This document shows, in pieces, positions 38,612 to 47,138 of a stretch of DNA of 64,000 nucleotides (positions are counted from its first letter, which is position 1; each line of letters opens with the position of its first letter). The stretch covers positions 62,001 to 126,000 of the forward strand of contig NZ_JAGGOG010000014.1 in NCBI RefSeq assembly GCF_018614655.1, read 5' to 3'. A model generated the notes under the pieces. The model did not search any database and had not been told where the DNA came from. It saw only the letters and a list, made by a program, of their open reading frames with translations. The translations under genes were made by a program, and so were the position numbers. The stretch is from Pseudomonas fluorescens. Lineage in GTDB: Bacteria > Pseudomonadota > Gammaproteobacteria > Pseudomonadales > Pseudomonadaceae.

Positions 38612-38885
38612 CTGCTGTTCCTTTTCACCACGAATGTCCGGCACCTTTGGCACGGGTGCGGGCGGCCATGATGCTTGGTGAGGCAAGCAGGGTAAAGGGC
38701 CAGCGCGGGCTGGGTGGTTGATTTCACTGCTCCACTCGTAGCAGCGGCCGATGCCGCTGCGTCTCCTCCAGACTGAATCGATTCAGGCCTCAGAATCATT
38801 GATCACACCTCGAGTCGAACCTTTCCCCACCAAACACCGTCGGAGCTAAGGTATTCATGCTCACCGTTCGCCGCGAGGTTTCCGT

Positions 38886-39782
38886 TTGAAAGCTGCCATC
38901 GTCAAAAAATACCGCCTGATCATCAAGACCATGGGCTATGTCGGTTGGGCGCTGTTCTGGCTGCTGCTCTGGGACATTGCGGTCACCGTGGACTTCATGC
39001 TGTTCCTCAACGCCAAGATCAACCTGCCGCTGATGCCCCTGACGTTGCTGGGTTCAGCGTTGGTGGTGCTGATCAGTTTTCGTAACAGCAGTGCCTACAA
39101 CCGCTGGTGGGAAGCGCGGACCTTATGGGGGGCAATGGTCAATAATTCCCGCAGCTTTGCCCGGCAGGTGCTGACGTTGTTGGATGACCCCGGCAGCGAG
39201 GTCAATCCGATCAAGTCGACCCTGCTGCGCCGCCATGTGGCCTATGTGAATTGCCTGGCGGCGCACCTCAGGGACCAGCCTTGCCCTGAGGAAGTGCGGG
39301 CGTTTATTCCCGCTGATGAGTTCGCGCGCAGCGGCACCACCAATAACTTTGCCAACGACATCCTTACCGGTTCTGCGGCGTTGCTGGCTCGGGAATACAA
39401 AGCCGGGCGCCTGGACAGTATTCGCCTGGCGCGGTTGGAGTCGACCCTGGTGGACCTGTCCAACAGCCAGGGCGGCATGGAAAGGATCTCCAATACGCCG
39501 CTGCCCTACCCTTATGTGTATTTCCCCCGGCTGTTTATTTCGCTGTTCTGCCTGATCGTACCGGTGGGGCTGGTGGAATCCCTGGGTTGGTTCACCCCGC
39601 TGGCCTCGACGGTGGTGGGCTTTATGCTGCTGGCCATCGAGCGTATCGGCACCGACCTGCAAAGCCCGTTTCGCAACAGCGAACACCAGATCCAGATGGA
39701 AACCATCTGCGAAACCATCGAGAAAAACCTGCAGTCGATGCAGCGTGATTCCTTGGGTGACGTTCGGGGGCTTGAAGATTAG
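38886..39782 (+). CDS. Bestrophin-family ion channel
   Basis: 298-aa membrane protein. It begins TTG 38886 (MKAAIVKKYRLIIKTMGYVG). LISFRNSSAYNRWWEARTLW is the diagnostic bestrophin motif (FR..S.YNRWWEAR) near residue 65. C-terminal IGTDLQSPFRNSEHQIQMET matches the family. Bacterial bestrophins conduct ions, often cations. It lies upstream of, and convergent with, the MFS gene. Confidence 0.9.
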   Translation: MKAAIVKKYRLIIKTMGYVGWALFWLLLWDIAVTVDFMLFLNAKINLPLMPLTLLGSALVVLISFRNSSAYNRWWEARTLWGAMVNNSRSFARQVLTLLDDPGSEVNPIKSTLLRRHVAYVNCLAAHLRDQPCPEEVRAFIPADEFARSGTTNNFANDILTGSAALLAREYKAGRLDSIRLARLESTLVDLSNSQGGMERISNTPLPYPYVYFPRLFISLFCLIVPVGLVESLGWFTPLASTVVGFMLLAIERIGTDLQSPFRNSEHQIQMETICETIEKNLQSMQRDSLGDVRGLED

Positions 39783-39792
39783 CGGCCGTATC

Positions 39793-41016
39793 TCAGTGTG
39801 CCGTGACCGCCGCCTTGCCGTGCGCTCGCCGGCCAGGCTTGAAGCCATGGGACCGAGCCGTCCAGGCAATCGCAAAACCCACCGCCAGCAACACCAGCAT
39901 CGCCCACGGAAACGAGGCCACGCCCCAGGTATCCAGCAGGATCCCGCCGACCACGCCGCTGGCGGCAATGGCACTGTTCCAGGCGACCACGTTCAGCGAT
40001 AGCGCCACATCTGCTCCATCACCGGCTGCATCCGCCAGGGCGGTTTGCAGTAAGGTCGCGGCGCCGCCAAAACTCAGGCCCCAGATGGCCACACCGATAT
40101 AGATCACCTCCGGCACTTCGGCCAGGAAACCAAACGCCAGGCACGTCGCGGCAAAGGTCGCCAGGCTGACCAGCACCGTCCTGCGCAACAACGGTTCGAC
40201 CAACTTGGCGGTGACCCAGATGCCCACCAACGCCGCCACGCCGAAGACCAGCAGCACCAGGTCCACGCGCTCCAGCAGCCCGGCAGGCGCCACGAACGGC
40301 GCGATGTAGGTGTAGAGAATGTTGTGGGCCAACATCCAGGCAATCACCACGGCCAATACCGGCCGTACTCCCGGCGTGGTCAGCACTTTGCGCAGCGGCA
40401 GGCGCTGGTGGGCCGCTTGCCCGGGATAGTCCGGCACCTTCACCAGCACCCAGACAATCAATATCAGAGTCATGGCCGACATGATGCCGAATGCGGTGCG
40501 CCAGCCCACCACGCTGCCCAGCCACGTGCCGAGGGGCACGCCGAGTGACAGCGCAATCGGCGTACCGACCATGGCCAGCGCCAGCGCCCTGCCCTGTTGA
40601 TCAGGCGCTACCATGCGCCGGGCGTAACCGGCCAGCAGGCTCCAGGCCAGGCCCGCGGCCATTCCCGCGAAGAAGCGTGCCACCAGCGTTATCCCATAGT
40701 GGGACGACAGCGCGGTGACTGAGTTGAACAGCACAAATCCGACGATGGTCAGCAACAGCACATTGCGTCGGCGCCAACCGCGGGTGGCGATGGTCAGCGG
40801 GATCACCGCCAGCACTGACCCCAAGGCATAGGCCGTGACCATCTGGCCGGCCAGGGATTGGGAAATGGCCAGACCATCGCTGATTTGCGGCAGCAAGCCT
40901 GCCGGCAAGGTTTCGGTCACGATGCAGATGAAGCCTGTCATCGCCAGGGCCAATAAGGCGCCGATGGGCAGGCGCTCAGGTACAGCGTCGGCTGATAGAG
41001 AGATTGAAGGGGTCAC
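39793..41016 (-). CDS. MFS transporter (DHA1/AraJ-like efflux)
   Basis: 407 aa, GTG start 41016. Twelve membrane segments are likely. N-terminal LPIGALLALAMTGFICIVTE and the loop motif MVAPDQQGRALALAMVGTPI fit sugar-efflux/DHA1 type. It is divergent from the TetR gene at 41155, the standard layout for a repressor-controlled exporter. Confidence 0.88.
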   Translation of the reverse strand: MTPSISLSADAVPERLPIGALLALAMTGFICIVTETLPAGLLPQISDGLAISQSLAGQMVTAYALGSVLAVIPLTIATRGWRRRNVLLLTIVGFVLFNSVTALSSHYGITLVARFFAGMAAGLAWSLLAGYARRMVAPDQQGRALALAMVGTPIALSLGVPLGTWLGSVVGWRTAFGIMSAMTLILIVWVLVKVPDYPGQAAHQRLPLRKVLTTPGVRPVLAVVIAWMLAHNILYTYIAPFVAPAGLLERVDLVLLVFGVAALVGIWVTAKLVEPLLRRTVLVSLATFAATCLAFGFLAEVPEVIYIGVAIWGLSFGGAATLLQTALADAAGDGADVALSLNVVAWNSAIAASGVVGGILLDTWGVASFPWAMLVLLAVGFAIAWTARSHGFKPGRRAHGKAAVTAH

Positions 41017-41061
41017 GGGAAGAGGCTCCTGGGCTGAGAGAGGCTCGACGAGCCACTTAAA

Positions 41062-41073
41062 TACTGATCAGTA
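41062..41073. promoter_or_regulatory. Putative TetR operator
   Basis: Perfect 12-bp palindrome TACTGATCAGTA in the 138-bp region between the MFS and TetR genes. A related sequence lies at 41108-41130 in inverted sense (AAATACT..TACA). These are the likely repressor sites. Confidence 0.5.
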
Positions 41074-41154
41074 CAAATGTTGAAGCGGCGAACTGCCGTT
41101 GTCAACGACTTATGTATCGACTAGTATTTAAATCATCACTCAGAGGATTTCGTC

Positions 41155-41853
41155 ATGGCGCAGATGGGACGCCCCCGCAGCTTCGCCCGCGATCAAGCCA
41201 TCGAACAGGCCTTGCACCTGTTCTGGGAGCACGGCTACGACGCCACTTCCTTGAGCCAACTGAAAGCCGGCCTGGGTGGCGGGATTTCCGCACCAAGTTT
41301 TTACGCCGCCTTCGGTTCCAAGGACGCGCTGTTCCAGGAATGCGTGCAACGCTACCTGGCGACATTTGCCCAGGTCACCGAATGCCTGTGGGATGCAACC
41401 CTGCTGCCCCGGCAAGCCATCGAAACGGCGCTGCGCCAGTCGGCGCGCATGCAGTGTGAAGACAGTCACCCGAAAGGCTGCATGGTCGCCATGGGCGTGA
41501 TGAGCGCGCCCTCCCCAGAGAATGCCCATGTCACCGCAGCGCTGACCCACTCCCGGCTGCGTACCCGTGCCGGGATCGTGGCCTGTGTCGAACGCGGCAT
41601 CGCGGCCGGGCAATTACCGGCCAATGCCCACGCCCTGGCCACGGTGTTCGACAGCTTCCTCCAGGGGATTTCCATCCTCGCCCGGGATGGCGTGGGCCAT
41701 GAGGTGATTGATGCCGCCATCTCCCACCTCATGCTGACCTGGGATCTGTCAGCCGCTACCGCGCCGCCCACTCATCGCGGTACTGCAACAGAAAGTCCAC
41801 GAACGCACGGACCCGATGCGGCACGTAACGACCATGGGGATACAACAAGGTAA
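41155..41853 (+). CDS. TetR-family regulator
   Basis: 232 aa. HTH HGYDATSLSQLKAGLGGGIS and FYAAFGSKDALFQECVQRYL (about residues 27-65), then an effector domain with CMVAMGVMSAPSPENAHV. Divergent to the MFS transporter and probably its repressor. The last about 30 codons overlap the 3' end of the LysR gene on the opposite strand. Confidence 0.88.
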   Translation: MAQMGRPRSFARDQAIEQALHLFWEHGYDATSLSQLKAGLGGGISAPSFYAAFGSKDALFQECVQRYLATFAQVTECLWDATLLPRQAIETALRQSARMQCEDSHPKGCMVAMGVMSAPSPENAHVTAALTHSRLRTRAGIVACVERGIAAGQLPANAHALATVFDSFLQGISILARDGVGHEVIDAAISHLMLTWDLSAATAPPTHRGTATESPRTHGPDAARNDHGDTTR

Positions 41854-42679
41854 AGGGCCGCGAACGGCCGCCGTAAGGCTGCAGTACCTCCACCAGGCTG
41901 CCATTGGCCAGTTCCTCTTCGACAATGAACCGGTAGGTCTGGAACAACCCGGCGCCATGTTTGGCCAGGGTTACACCGCCCAGCACATCGTCCGAGCAGC
42001 TGTAACCGGCCTCCCCGGCAAATTCCTGCTCTTTGCCGTTGACCTGGAACAGCCAGGCGATGCGTCGCCCATTGCTCGGCAACTCGTACTGGATGCATTC
42101 GTGGGCAGGCAGATCCTCCAGGGTCTGGGGCGTACCGGCACGTTGCAGGTAGGACGGCGCCGCGATCACCACCAGCCGGGCGTCCTCCAGCAAGCGGGCA
42201 ATCAGGCCTGAGTCCGGCTGGGCGCGCACGCGGATCGCCAGGTCATAGCCTTCGGCGACGAAATCGATGTTGCGGTTGCTGATATGCACATCCACCGTGA
42301 CCTGCGGGTAAAGCGCGCGAAACTTCGGCAGCAACGGCAAGATCCGGTGATGGCCGTAGGTGGTCGGGATGCTGATGCGCAGCAGTCCGGACGGTACCGA
42401 CTGCGCGCCCATCACCTCCTGTTGCGCCTCCACCAATTGCGTCAACGCTTGCCGGCACTGCTCGAAAAAAATCCGGCCCGCGTCCGTCAGGCGAATGCTG
42501 CGGGTAGTGCGGACAAACAACCGCGACCCCAGGCGCTCCTCAAGGCGAGAAATACTGCGGCTGATCGCGGCCGGCGTGACACCCGCCACCTGTGCGGCGG
42601 CGGTAAAGCTTTTGGCCTCGGCAGCCAGGCAAAACAGTTCGATGCTACCCAACTGCACGTCTTCAAAATGGCGCTTCAT
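41756..42679 (-). CDS. LysR-family regulator
   Basis: 307 aa. HTH FTAAAQVAGVTPAAISRSIS (about 25-44); effector domain with LLRISIPTTYGHHRILPLLP. Its 3' end overlaps the TetR coding region by 98 bp on the opposite strand, so the two genes end antisense to each other. Target unknown. Confidence 0.9.
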   Translation of the reverse strand: MKRHFEDVQLGSIELFCLAAEAKSFTAAAQVAGVTPAAISRSISRLEERLGSRLFVRTTRSIRLTDAGRIFFEQCRQALTQLVEAQQEVMGAQSVPSGLLRISIPTTYGHHRILPLLPKFRALYPQVTVDVHISNRNIDFVAEGYDLAIRVRAQPDSGLIARLLEDARLVVIAAPSYLQRAGTPQTLEDLPAHECIQYELPSNGRRIAWLFQVNGKEQEFAGEAGYSCSDDVLGGVTLAKHGAGLFQTYRFIVEEELANGSLVEVLQPYGGRSRPFTLLYPHGRYVPHRVRAFVDFLLQYRDEWAAR

Positions 42680-42742
42680 AAGTCGTTACACCGCCTATCA
42701 ACCCAAGTACCTGACTCTATCCCTGACACATCAATACAACCA

Positions 42743-43234
42743 TCAACGTCCAACAAGCACCATCACCCAAGCCGTCAGGTACAACCCCACACCGAAGACG
42801 GCATGGCCCGCGAGGCTGCGTAACCGAGCAACATTGGGCTTGGGTGTCCTGGAGGCTGCAACGCCCGCCCCCATCGCCGGTTGCAACACGAAGAACGGAG
42901 CCACAACCGAGACCACGCCAAAAGTGAGGGCGGGCAGAAACGAGGGTTGGCGTGCCCACTCAAGCCCCACGATCAGCAGTAGCAACGCCGCAAAAATAAC
43001 CCCGATGGCGTAATGAATCCCCCACCCCAGTGGACCTTCCCCGGCAATAGGCGAAGATTTCGCGATACTGGCGTGCATCCAGCGTCCACGCGGGAGATGG
43101 CCAACCCACCGACCCACCATGGAAAAATCCAGAGAGGGCACGGCAAAGCAGCGCTTGAGCAACAGCGCCCAAAGGTCCATGACGAAGGTTGCGCCGACAC
43201 CGATCACCACCGCGTACACAAAATATTCAGCCAT
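42743..43234 (-). CDS. DUF2938 family membrane protein
   Basis: 163 aa. Four hydrophobic segments, N-terminus MAEYFVYAVVIGVGATFVMD, then WVGHLPRGRWMHASIAKSSP and GWGIHYAIGVIFAALLLLIV, all of the DUF2938 pattern. Function unknown. It is divergent from an ArsR-rhodanese gene, with a palindrome between them that suggests joint control. Confidence 0.85.
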   Translation of the reverse strand: MAEYFVYAVVIGVGATFVMDLWALLLKRCFAVPSLDFSMVGRWVGHLPRGRWMHASIAKSSPIAGEGPLGWGIHYAIGVIFAALLLLIVGLEWARQPSFLPALTFGVVSVVAPFFVLQPAMGAGVAASRTPKPNVARLRSLAGHAVFGVGLYLTAWVMVLVGR

Positions 43235-43296
43235 GCTGCTGTTCCTTTCTGATCGTTGAAAGTGAGAGCAGCAGATCAGCCAATCTTCTCACCAAA

Positions 43297-43328
43297 CCAA
43301 ACATTCAATTAATTGATTGAATGTTTGG
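43297..43328. promoter_or_regulatory. Putative ArsR operator
   Basis: A perfect 13-bp inverted repeat CCAAACATTCAAT / ATTGAATGTTTGG around TAATTG, 20 bp before the ArsR start and about 60 bp from the DUF2938 start. Size and symmetry fit an ArsR/SmtB dimer site controlling both genes. Confidence 0.7.
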
Positions 43329-43348
43329 TGGATGCTAGGATCTTTCCC

Positions 43349-44011
43349 ATGAAACCGTCAAGCCCCCCACTCCCTCCCGAGCACTGCACCGCGCTGGCGG
43401 AAATTGCCCGAACCCTGGGCCATGCCCATCGCCTCGCCCTGCTTGAGTACATCGCTCAAGAGGAGCGCTCTGTCGAACACCTGGCCGAACTGTCCGGCGT
43501 GTCTGTCGCCAATGCCTCCCAGCATTTGCAGCAGCTCAAGCGGGCGGGCATCGTACAGACGCGCCGGGACGGCAAGCGCGTGCTGTATAGCCTGGGCGCC
43601 GGTCCGGTGGCACCGCTGCTGGAAGCACTGCGCAACTATCTGGCGTTCCAGCATGCCGAGATACGCGAGGTAGCCCTGGACAGTCTCTCCCGGCGTGAAC
43701 GCCTGGAAGGCATCTCCATCGAAGATTTACTGGCGCAGATGCAAAGCGAGAGCGTGGTGCTGCTGGACGTGCGGCCGGAAGATGAATTCGCCTCAGGGCA
43801 CTTGCCCGGCGCGCTCAATATCCCCGCGCAAGAGCTGCAACAGCGGCTGGCAGAGCTGCCGCCAGGCAGACAGGTCGTCGCCTACTGTCGCGGGCCTTAC
43901 TGCGTACTGTCCACCGAAGCCGTCAACACACTGCATGCTCATGGCCTGCCCGCCCGCAGGCTGCGCGCCGGGTTTGACGACTGGAAAGCGGCTGGCCTGA
44001 GCGTGGAATGA
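43349..44011 (+). CDS. ArsR-family regulator fused to a rhodanese domain
   Basis: 220 aa from ATG 43349. N-terminal winged HTH (about 10-95) with VEHLAELSGVSVANASQHLQ and KRAGIVQTRRDGKRVLYSLG. C-terminal rhodanese domain (about 120-218) with LLDVRPEDEFASGHLPGALN and the active-site loop VAYCRGPYCVLS (first Cys is catalytic). It is therefore a sulfur- or thiol-responsive repressor; the palindrome upstream is its likely site. Confidence 0.92.
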   Translation: MKPSSPPLPPEHCTALAEIARTLGHAHRLALLEYIAQEERSVEHLAELSGVSVANASQHLQQLKRAGIVQTRRDGKRVLYSLGAGPVAPLLEALRNYLAFQHAEIREVALDSLSRRERLEGISIEDLLAQMQSESVVLLDVRPEDEFASGHLPGALNIPAQELQQRLAELPPGRQVVAYCRGPYCVLSTEAVNTLHAHGLPARRLRAGFDDWKAAGLSVE

Positions 44012-44033
44012 ATCGCAAAACCATGGAAACGAC

Positions 44034-44471
44034 ATGATCAGAAACCTTGAACCGCGTGACCTGGATACCGTCCTGGATATCTGGCTGGATGCCTCGCTGA
44101 AAGCCCATGACTTTATCGACCCCACCTTCTGGCGGTCCCAGGTCGAGAACATGCGCAACTTGTATCTCCCCGCCTCAGAGACCTGCGTCATTGAACGCGA
44201 AACACGGGTGGTGGGGTTTTATTCATTGCTCGACAGCCAATTGGCCGCACTGTTTGTCGCCCCCGACTCCCAGGGCCAAGGGATTGGCAAACAATTGATT
44301 GCCCATGCCAAAACACAACGCGCCGTACTGACCCTGGCGGTTTATAAAAACAACCAACCCAGTTGCCAGTTCTATCTTTCGCAAGGGTTTGTGGTGACCC
44401 ACGAGCAGACCGACGAACAGACCGGGCAACCGGAATACTTGATGAGTACCGTCGGCACTCATCCTCAGTAA
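44034..44471 (+). CDS. GNAT-family N-acetyltransferase (YjaB-like)
   Basis: 145 aa. AALFVAPDSQGQGIGKQLIA (about residues 73-92) is the acetyl-CoA loop; C-terminal SCQFYLSQGFVVTHEQTDEQ resembles the YjaB/YiaC-type. The gene starts 22 bp after the ArsR-rhodanese stop, so it may be in that unit. Confidence 0.88.
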   Translation: MIRNLEPRDLDTVLDIWLDASLKAHDFIDPTFWRSQVENMRNLYLPASETCVIERETRVVGFYSLLDSQLAALFVAPDSQGQGIGKQLIAHAKTQRAVLTLAVYKNNQPSCQFYLSQGFVVTHEQTDEQTGQPEYLMSTVGTHPQ

Positions 44472-44493
44472 TCCGTCACCATCACAGGGTGCT

Positions 44494-45345
44494 TCAACTC
44501 CGCGTATCAAAATCCGCCGCATCATGGCGCTCGCGCAACTGCTCGGCAGGCTCCCCGGAGACGCGGTTGACCCTACGCCCACGCTGTACTGCCGGGCGTG
44601 CATCGATGGCATCAGCCCAACGCACGACGTGCTTGTAGTCCTGCACCGAGAGGAATTCGGCGGCCCCATACAACCGGCCTTTGACCAGGCCGCCGTACCA
44701 CGGCCAGATCGCGATATCGGCAATGGTGTACTCATCACCGGCGATGTATTCGCTCACGGCCAGTTGCTTGTCCAGCACATCGAGTTGACGTTTGGTTTCC
44801 ATTGCAAAGCGGTCGATGGCGTACTGGATCTTGGTCGGCGCATAGGCATAGAAATGGCCAAAGCCGCCCCCCAGATACGGCGCGCTACCCATCTGCCAGA
44901 ACAGCCATGACAGGCATTCAGCCCGAGCAGCCGGTTCGGTGGGCAGGAACGCGCCGAACTTCTCCGCCAGGTACTGCAAGATCGCCCCCGACTCGAAGAC
45001 CCGGATCGGTTTCGCACCGCTGCGGTCCATCAAGGCGGGAATCTTCGAGTTCGGGTTCACCGACACAAAGCCGCTGCCAAACTGGTCACCCTCGCCGATC
45101 CGGATCAACCACGCGTCGTACTCCGCGCCCTGATGACCGAGGGCCAACAGCTCTTCCAGCAAGATCGTGACCTTCTGCCCATTCGGCGTCGCCAGGGAAT
45201 ACAGCTGGAGCGGGTGACGCCCCACCGGCAGGTCCTGATCGTGGGTCGCACCGGCAGTGGGCCGGTTGATGCTGGCGAAGGTACCGCCGTTCTCGGTGTC
45301 CCAGGTCCAGACTGTGGGCGGCAGGTAGTCAGATGAATCACTCAT
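44494..45345 (-). CDS. yghU: Glutathione-dependent disulfide-bond oxidoreductase
   Basis: 283 aa from ATG 45345 (GGGAG eight bases upstream). GST-like N-terminal thioredoxin fold with LYSLATPNGQKVTILLEELL, the YghU/YfcG T-P-N-G segment, and RIGEGDQFGSGFVSVNPNSK. It uses glutathione to reduce disulfides in the cytosol. YghU of E. coli is about this length. A perfect palindrome lies 25 bp upstream of the start. Confidence 0.93.
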   Translation of the reverse strand: MSDSSDYLPPTVWTWDTENGGTFASINRPTAGATHDQDLPVGRHPLQLYSLATPNGQKVTILLEELLALGHQGAEYDAWLIRIGEGDQFGSGFVSVNPNSKIPALMDRSGAKPIRVFESGAILQYLAEKFGAFLPTEPAARAECLSWLFWQMGSAPYLGGGFGHFYAYAPTKIQYAIDRFAMETKRQLDVLDKQLAVSEYIAGDEYTIADIAIWPWYGGLVKGRLYGAAEFLSVQDYKHVVRWADAIDARPAVQRGRRVNRVSGEPAEQLRERHDAADFDTRS

Positions 45346-45369
45346 GTTCAGTACTCCCAAGGTGCCAGC

Positions 45370-45387
45370 GGATCAATGCATTGATCC
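45370..45387. promoter_or_regulatory. Perfect 18-bp palindrome upstream of yghU
   Basis: GGATCAATGCATTGATCC is fully self-complementary and ends 25 bp upstream of the yghU start. A dimeric regulator site is likely; the regulator is not in sight. Confidence 0.45.
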
Positions 45388-45526
45388 AGACTAAACCAAA
45401 GGCTGGTGACTGGTCACACAATGGATGCCGCCGCCACCTGCACCGAGCGCAAAATCACGCTGGCGCAGAACTTCAGCGAATGGTTAATTGGCAACCTGGC
45501 GGAATGAGCGATGGGTGAGGTTCGAG

Positions 45527-46036
45527 ATGGCTGAAGGACTTGAAGATATTCTGGCCAAGTATCTGGCGGTGATGTTTTGCGGCATCAACCCCGGCATGAC
45601 GGCCGTCGCTCAGGGGCACCACTTTGCGGGCCGCAGTAATCGTTTCTGGCGCACGCTGCATTTGGCCGGTTTTACTCCAGAAGAAATACGCCCGGAAAAC
45701 GATCGAAGCATTTTGCAGTCTCGATGCGGGTTAACCACCGTCGTTGAACGGCCCACCGCCCGCGCGGATCAGCTGTCTTTGCATGAGTTCAAGGCAGCGG
45801 CGGTGAATTTTGAACAGAAGGTCGCGCGCTACTCGCCACGCTTCGTGGCGTTTCTCGGTAAGGCGGCGTACAGCGCGTTGTCCGGCCAACGGGATATTGC
45901 CTGGGGGCTACAGCCACAGGCGTTCGGGGGCGCGTCGGTATGGATTTTACCCAACCCCAGCGGGCTCAATCGTGGGTTTTCCCTGGAGCAATTGGTGAGT
46001 GCTTACCGCCAATTGCGGTTGGCGGCAGAGCGCTAA
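45527..46036 (+). CDS. mug: G/U mismatch-specific DNA glycosylase
   Basis: 169 aa from ATG 45527 (MAEGLEDILAKYLAVMFCGI). GINPGMTAVAQGHHFAGRSN carries the Mug-type GINPG active motif with Asn; C-terminal WILPNPSGLNRGFSLEQLVS has the NPSGLN motif. It removes uracil or thymine opposite guanine in base excision repair. Confidence 0.93.
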   Translation: MAEGLEDILAKYLAVMFCGINPGMTAVAQGHHFAGRSNRFWRTLHLAGFTPEEIRPENDRSILQSRCGLTTVVERPTARADQLSLHEFKAAAVNFEQKVARYSPRFVAFLGKAAYSALSGQRDIAWGLQPQAFGGASVWILPNPSGLNRGFSLEQLVSAYRQLRLAAER

Positions 46037-46094
46037 TCTGTGCGGTCCCCGATCAGGTCACTGATCGCCTGCGCGCCCATCGGCTGGCTCAGCG

Positions 46095-47138
46095 TCATCG
46101 CACTGTATGTCCTTCAAGGCCTTGAGCTGATCGACGCTTCTGGCGCTGCGATTCCAGCCAGATCACCAGCACCAGCAAACCGCCACCGGCAATCAGCAAG
46201 CTGAGCAACCAACCCAGGGTATCGGCCAGTTGGGTGAAGAACAGGGTGTACAACTGGATGATCAAAAATGTCACGCCATACCCCACCAGCATGCCGAACC
46301 GCAGGCGCAGGCCCAACGCCAACACACCAAGGCTGACGGCGGCCCACAGCAGGTTGAACATCAACAACTCACCGTCCTCGGCAAAATGCCACGGCCCGTC
46401 GATCAAGTCGTAACTGCCAAACAGCGATAGCAACCACAGGGACATTTCGCCGACAAACAAACCGCAGGAAATCCACACTTTGGCAAACCCGCTGTAGCGG
46501 GCCAGCAACCCGGCCTCACACCGTAGATGTACCGCCCCCGCAGCCACCAGCACCGCCGCAGCGCCGAGAAAACGCAGCGGATAGTTCATGCCGAACCAGT
46601 AGGCGCCCCAGCCGGACACATAGCCGCTGCGGCCACCAAACCAGACAAAAAACAACACGCTGCACAACGTCAGCAGCAACACATTGCCCAAGGCATAGCT
46701 GAGCACCAGCAGCACCAGCAGATCGATCAACAGCAGCGCCGGCCAGTTACCGGAGCCGTCCGAATAGATCATGCCCACCACAAAACTCACGCCGATCAGG
46801 GCAAAGCCGCCCAGCAGCTCGGCGGTGCTGCCCAGCATTCTCAAGCCTTTGCCAGGCAACCAGCGCCCGACGGCGAACAGACTCAGGGTCAGCACCGACA
46901 GGCTGATCGCCAGTTTGGGCAGGGTGAACGTCAGGTGCTCGCGCAAAAGCAACAGCACACCGGCCGCCAGGCTGATGGCACCGAAGGTCAGAAACCAACG
47001 TCCGAGTGAGCGCCAGTCCCATCGGGTCAAGGGATACAGCTCACCGATACGGCTGTGGGCAGCGGGATCGATCTGCCCCTCGCGCAGCCATTGATCAAGG
47101 GCATCGTGGACCTGTCGATTGCGGCGATCCGGGCTCAT
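46095..47138 (-). CDS. DUF2157 membrane protein
   Basis: 347 aa. An N-terminal cytosolic helix (LDQWLREGQIDPAAHSRIGE) precedes at least eight hydrophobic segments. It is of the DUF2157 family, of unknown function. The start overlaps the stop of the preceding DUF2157 gene by ATGA, so translation is probably coupled. Confidence 0.82.
   Translation of the reverse strand: MSPDRRNRQVHDALDQWLREGQIDPAAHSRIGELYPLTRWDWRSLGRWFLTFGAISLAAGVLLLLREHLTFTLPKLAISLSVLTLSLFAVGRWLPGKGLRMLGSTAELLGGFALIGVSFVVGMIYSDGSGNWPALLLIDLLVLLVLSYALGNVLLLTLCSVLFFVWFGGRSGYVSGWGAYWFGMNYPLRFLGAAAVLVAAGAVHLRCEAGLLARYSGFAKVWISCGLFVGEMSLWLLSLFGSYDLIDGPWHFAEDGELLMFNLLWAAVSLGVLALGLRLRFGMLVGYGVTFLIIQLYTLFFTQLADTLGWLLSLLIAGGGLLVLVIWLESQRQKRRSAQGLEGHTVR

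Noticed and set aside
45424..45510. 28-codon ORF before mug
   Set aside because: Too short and without family pattern; treated as spacer.
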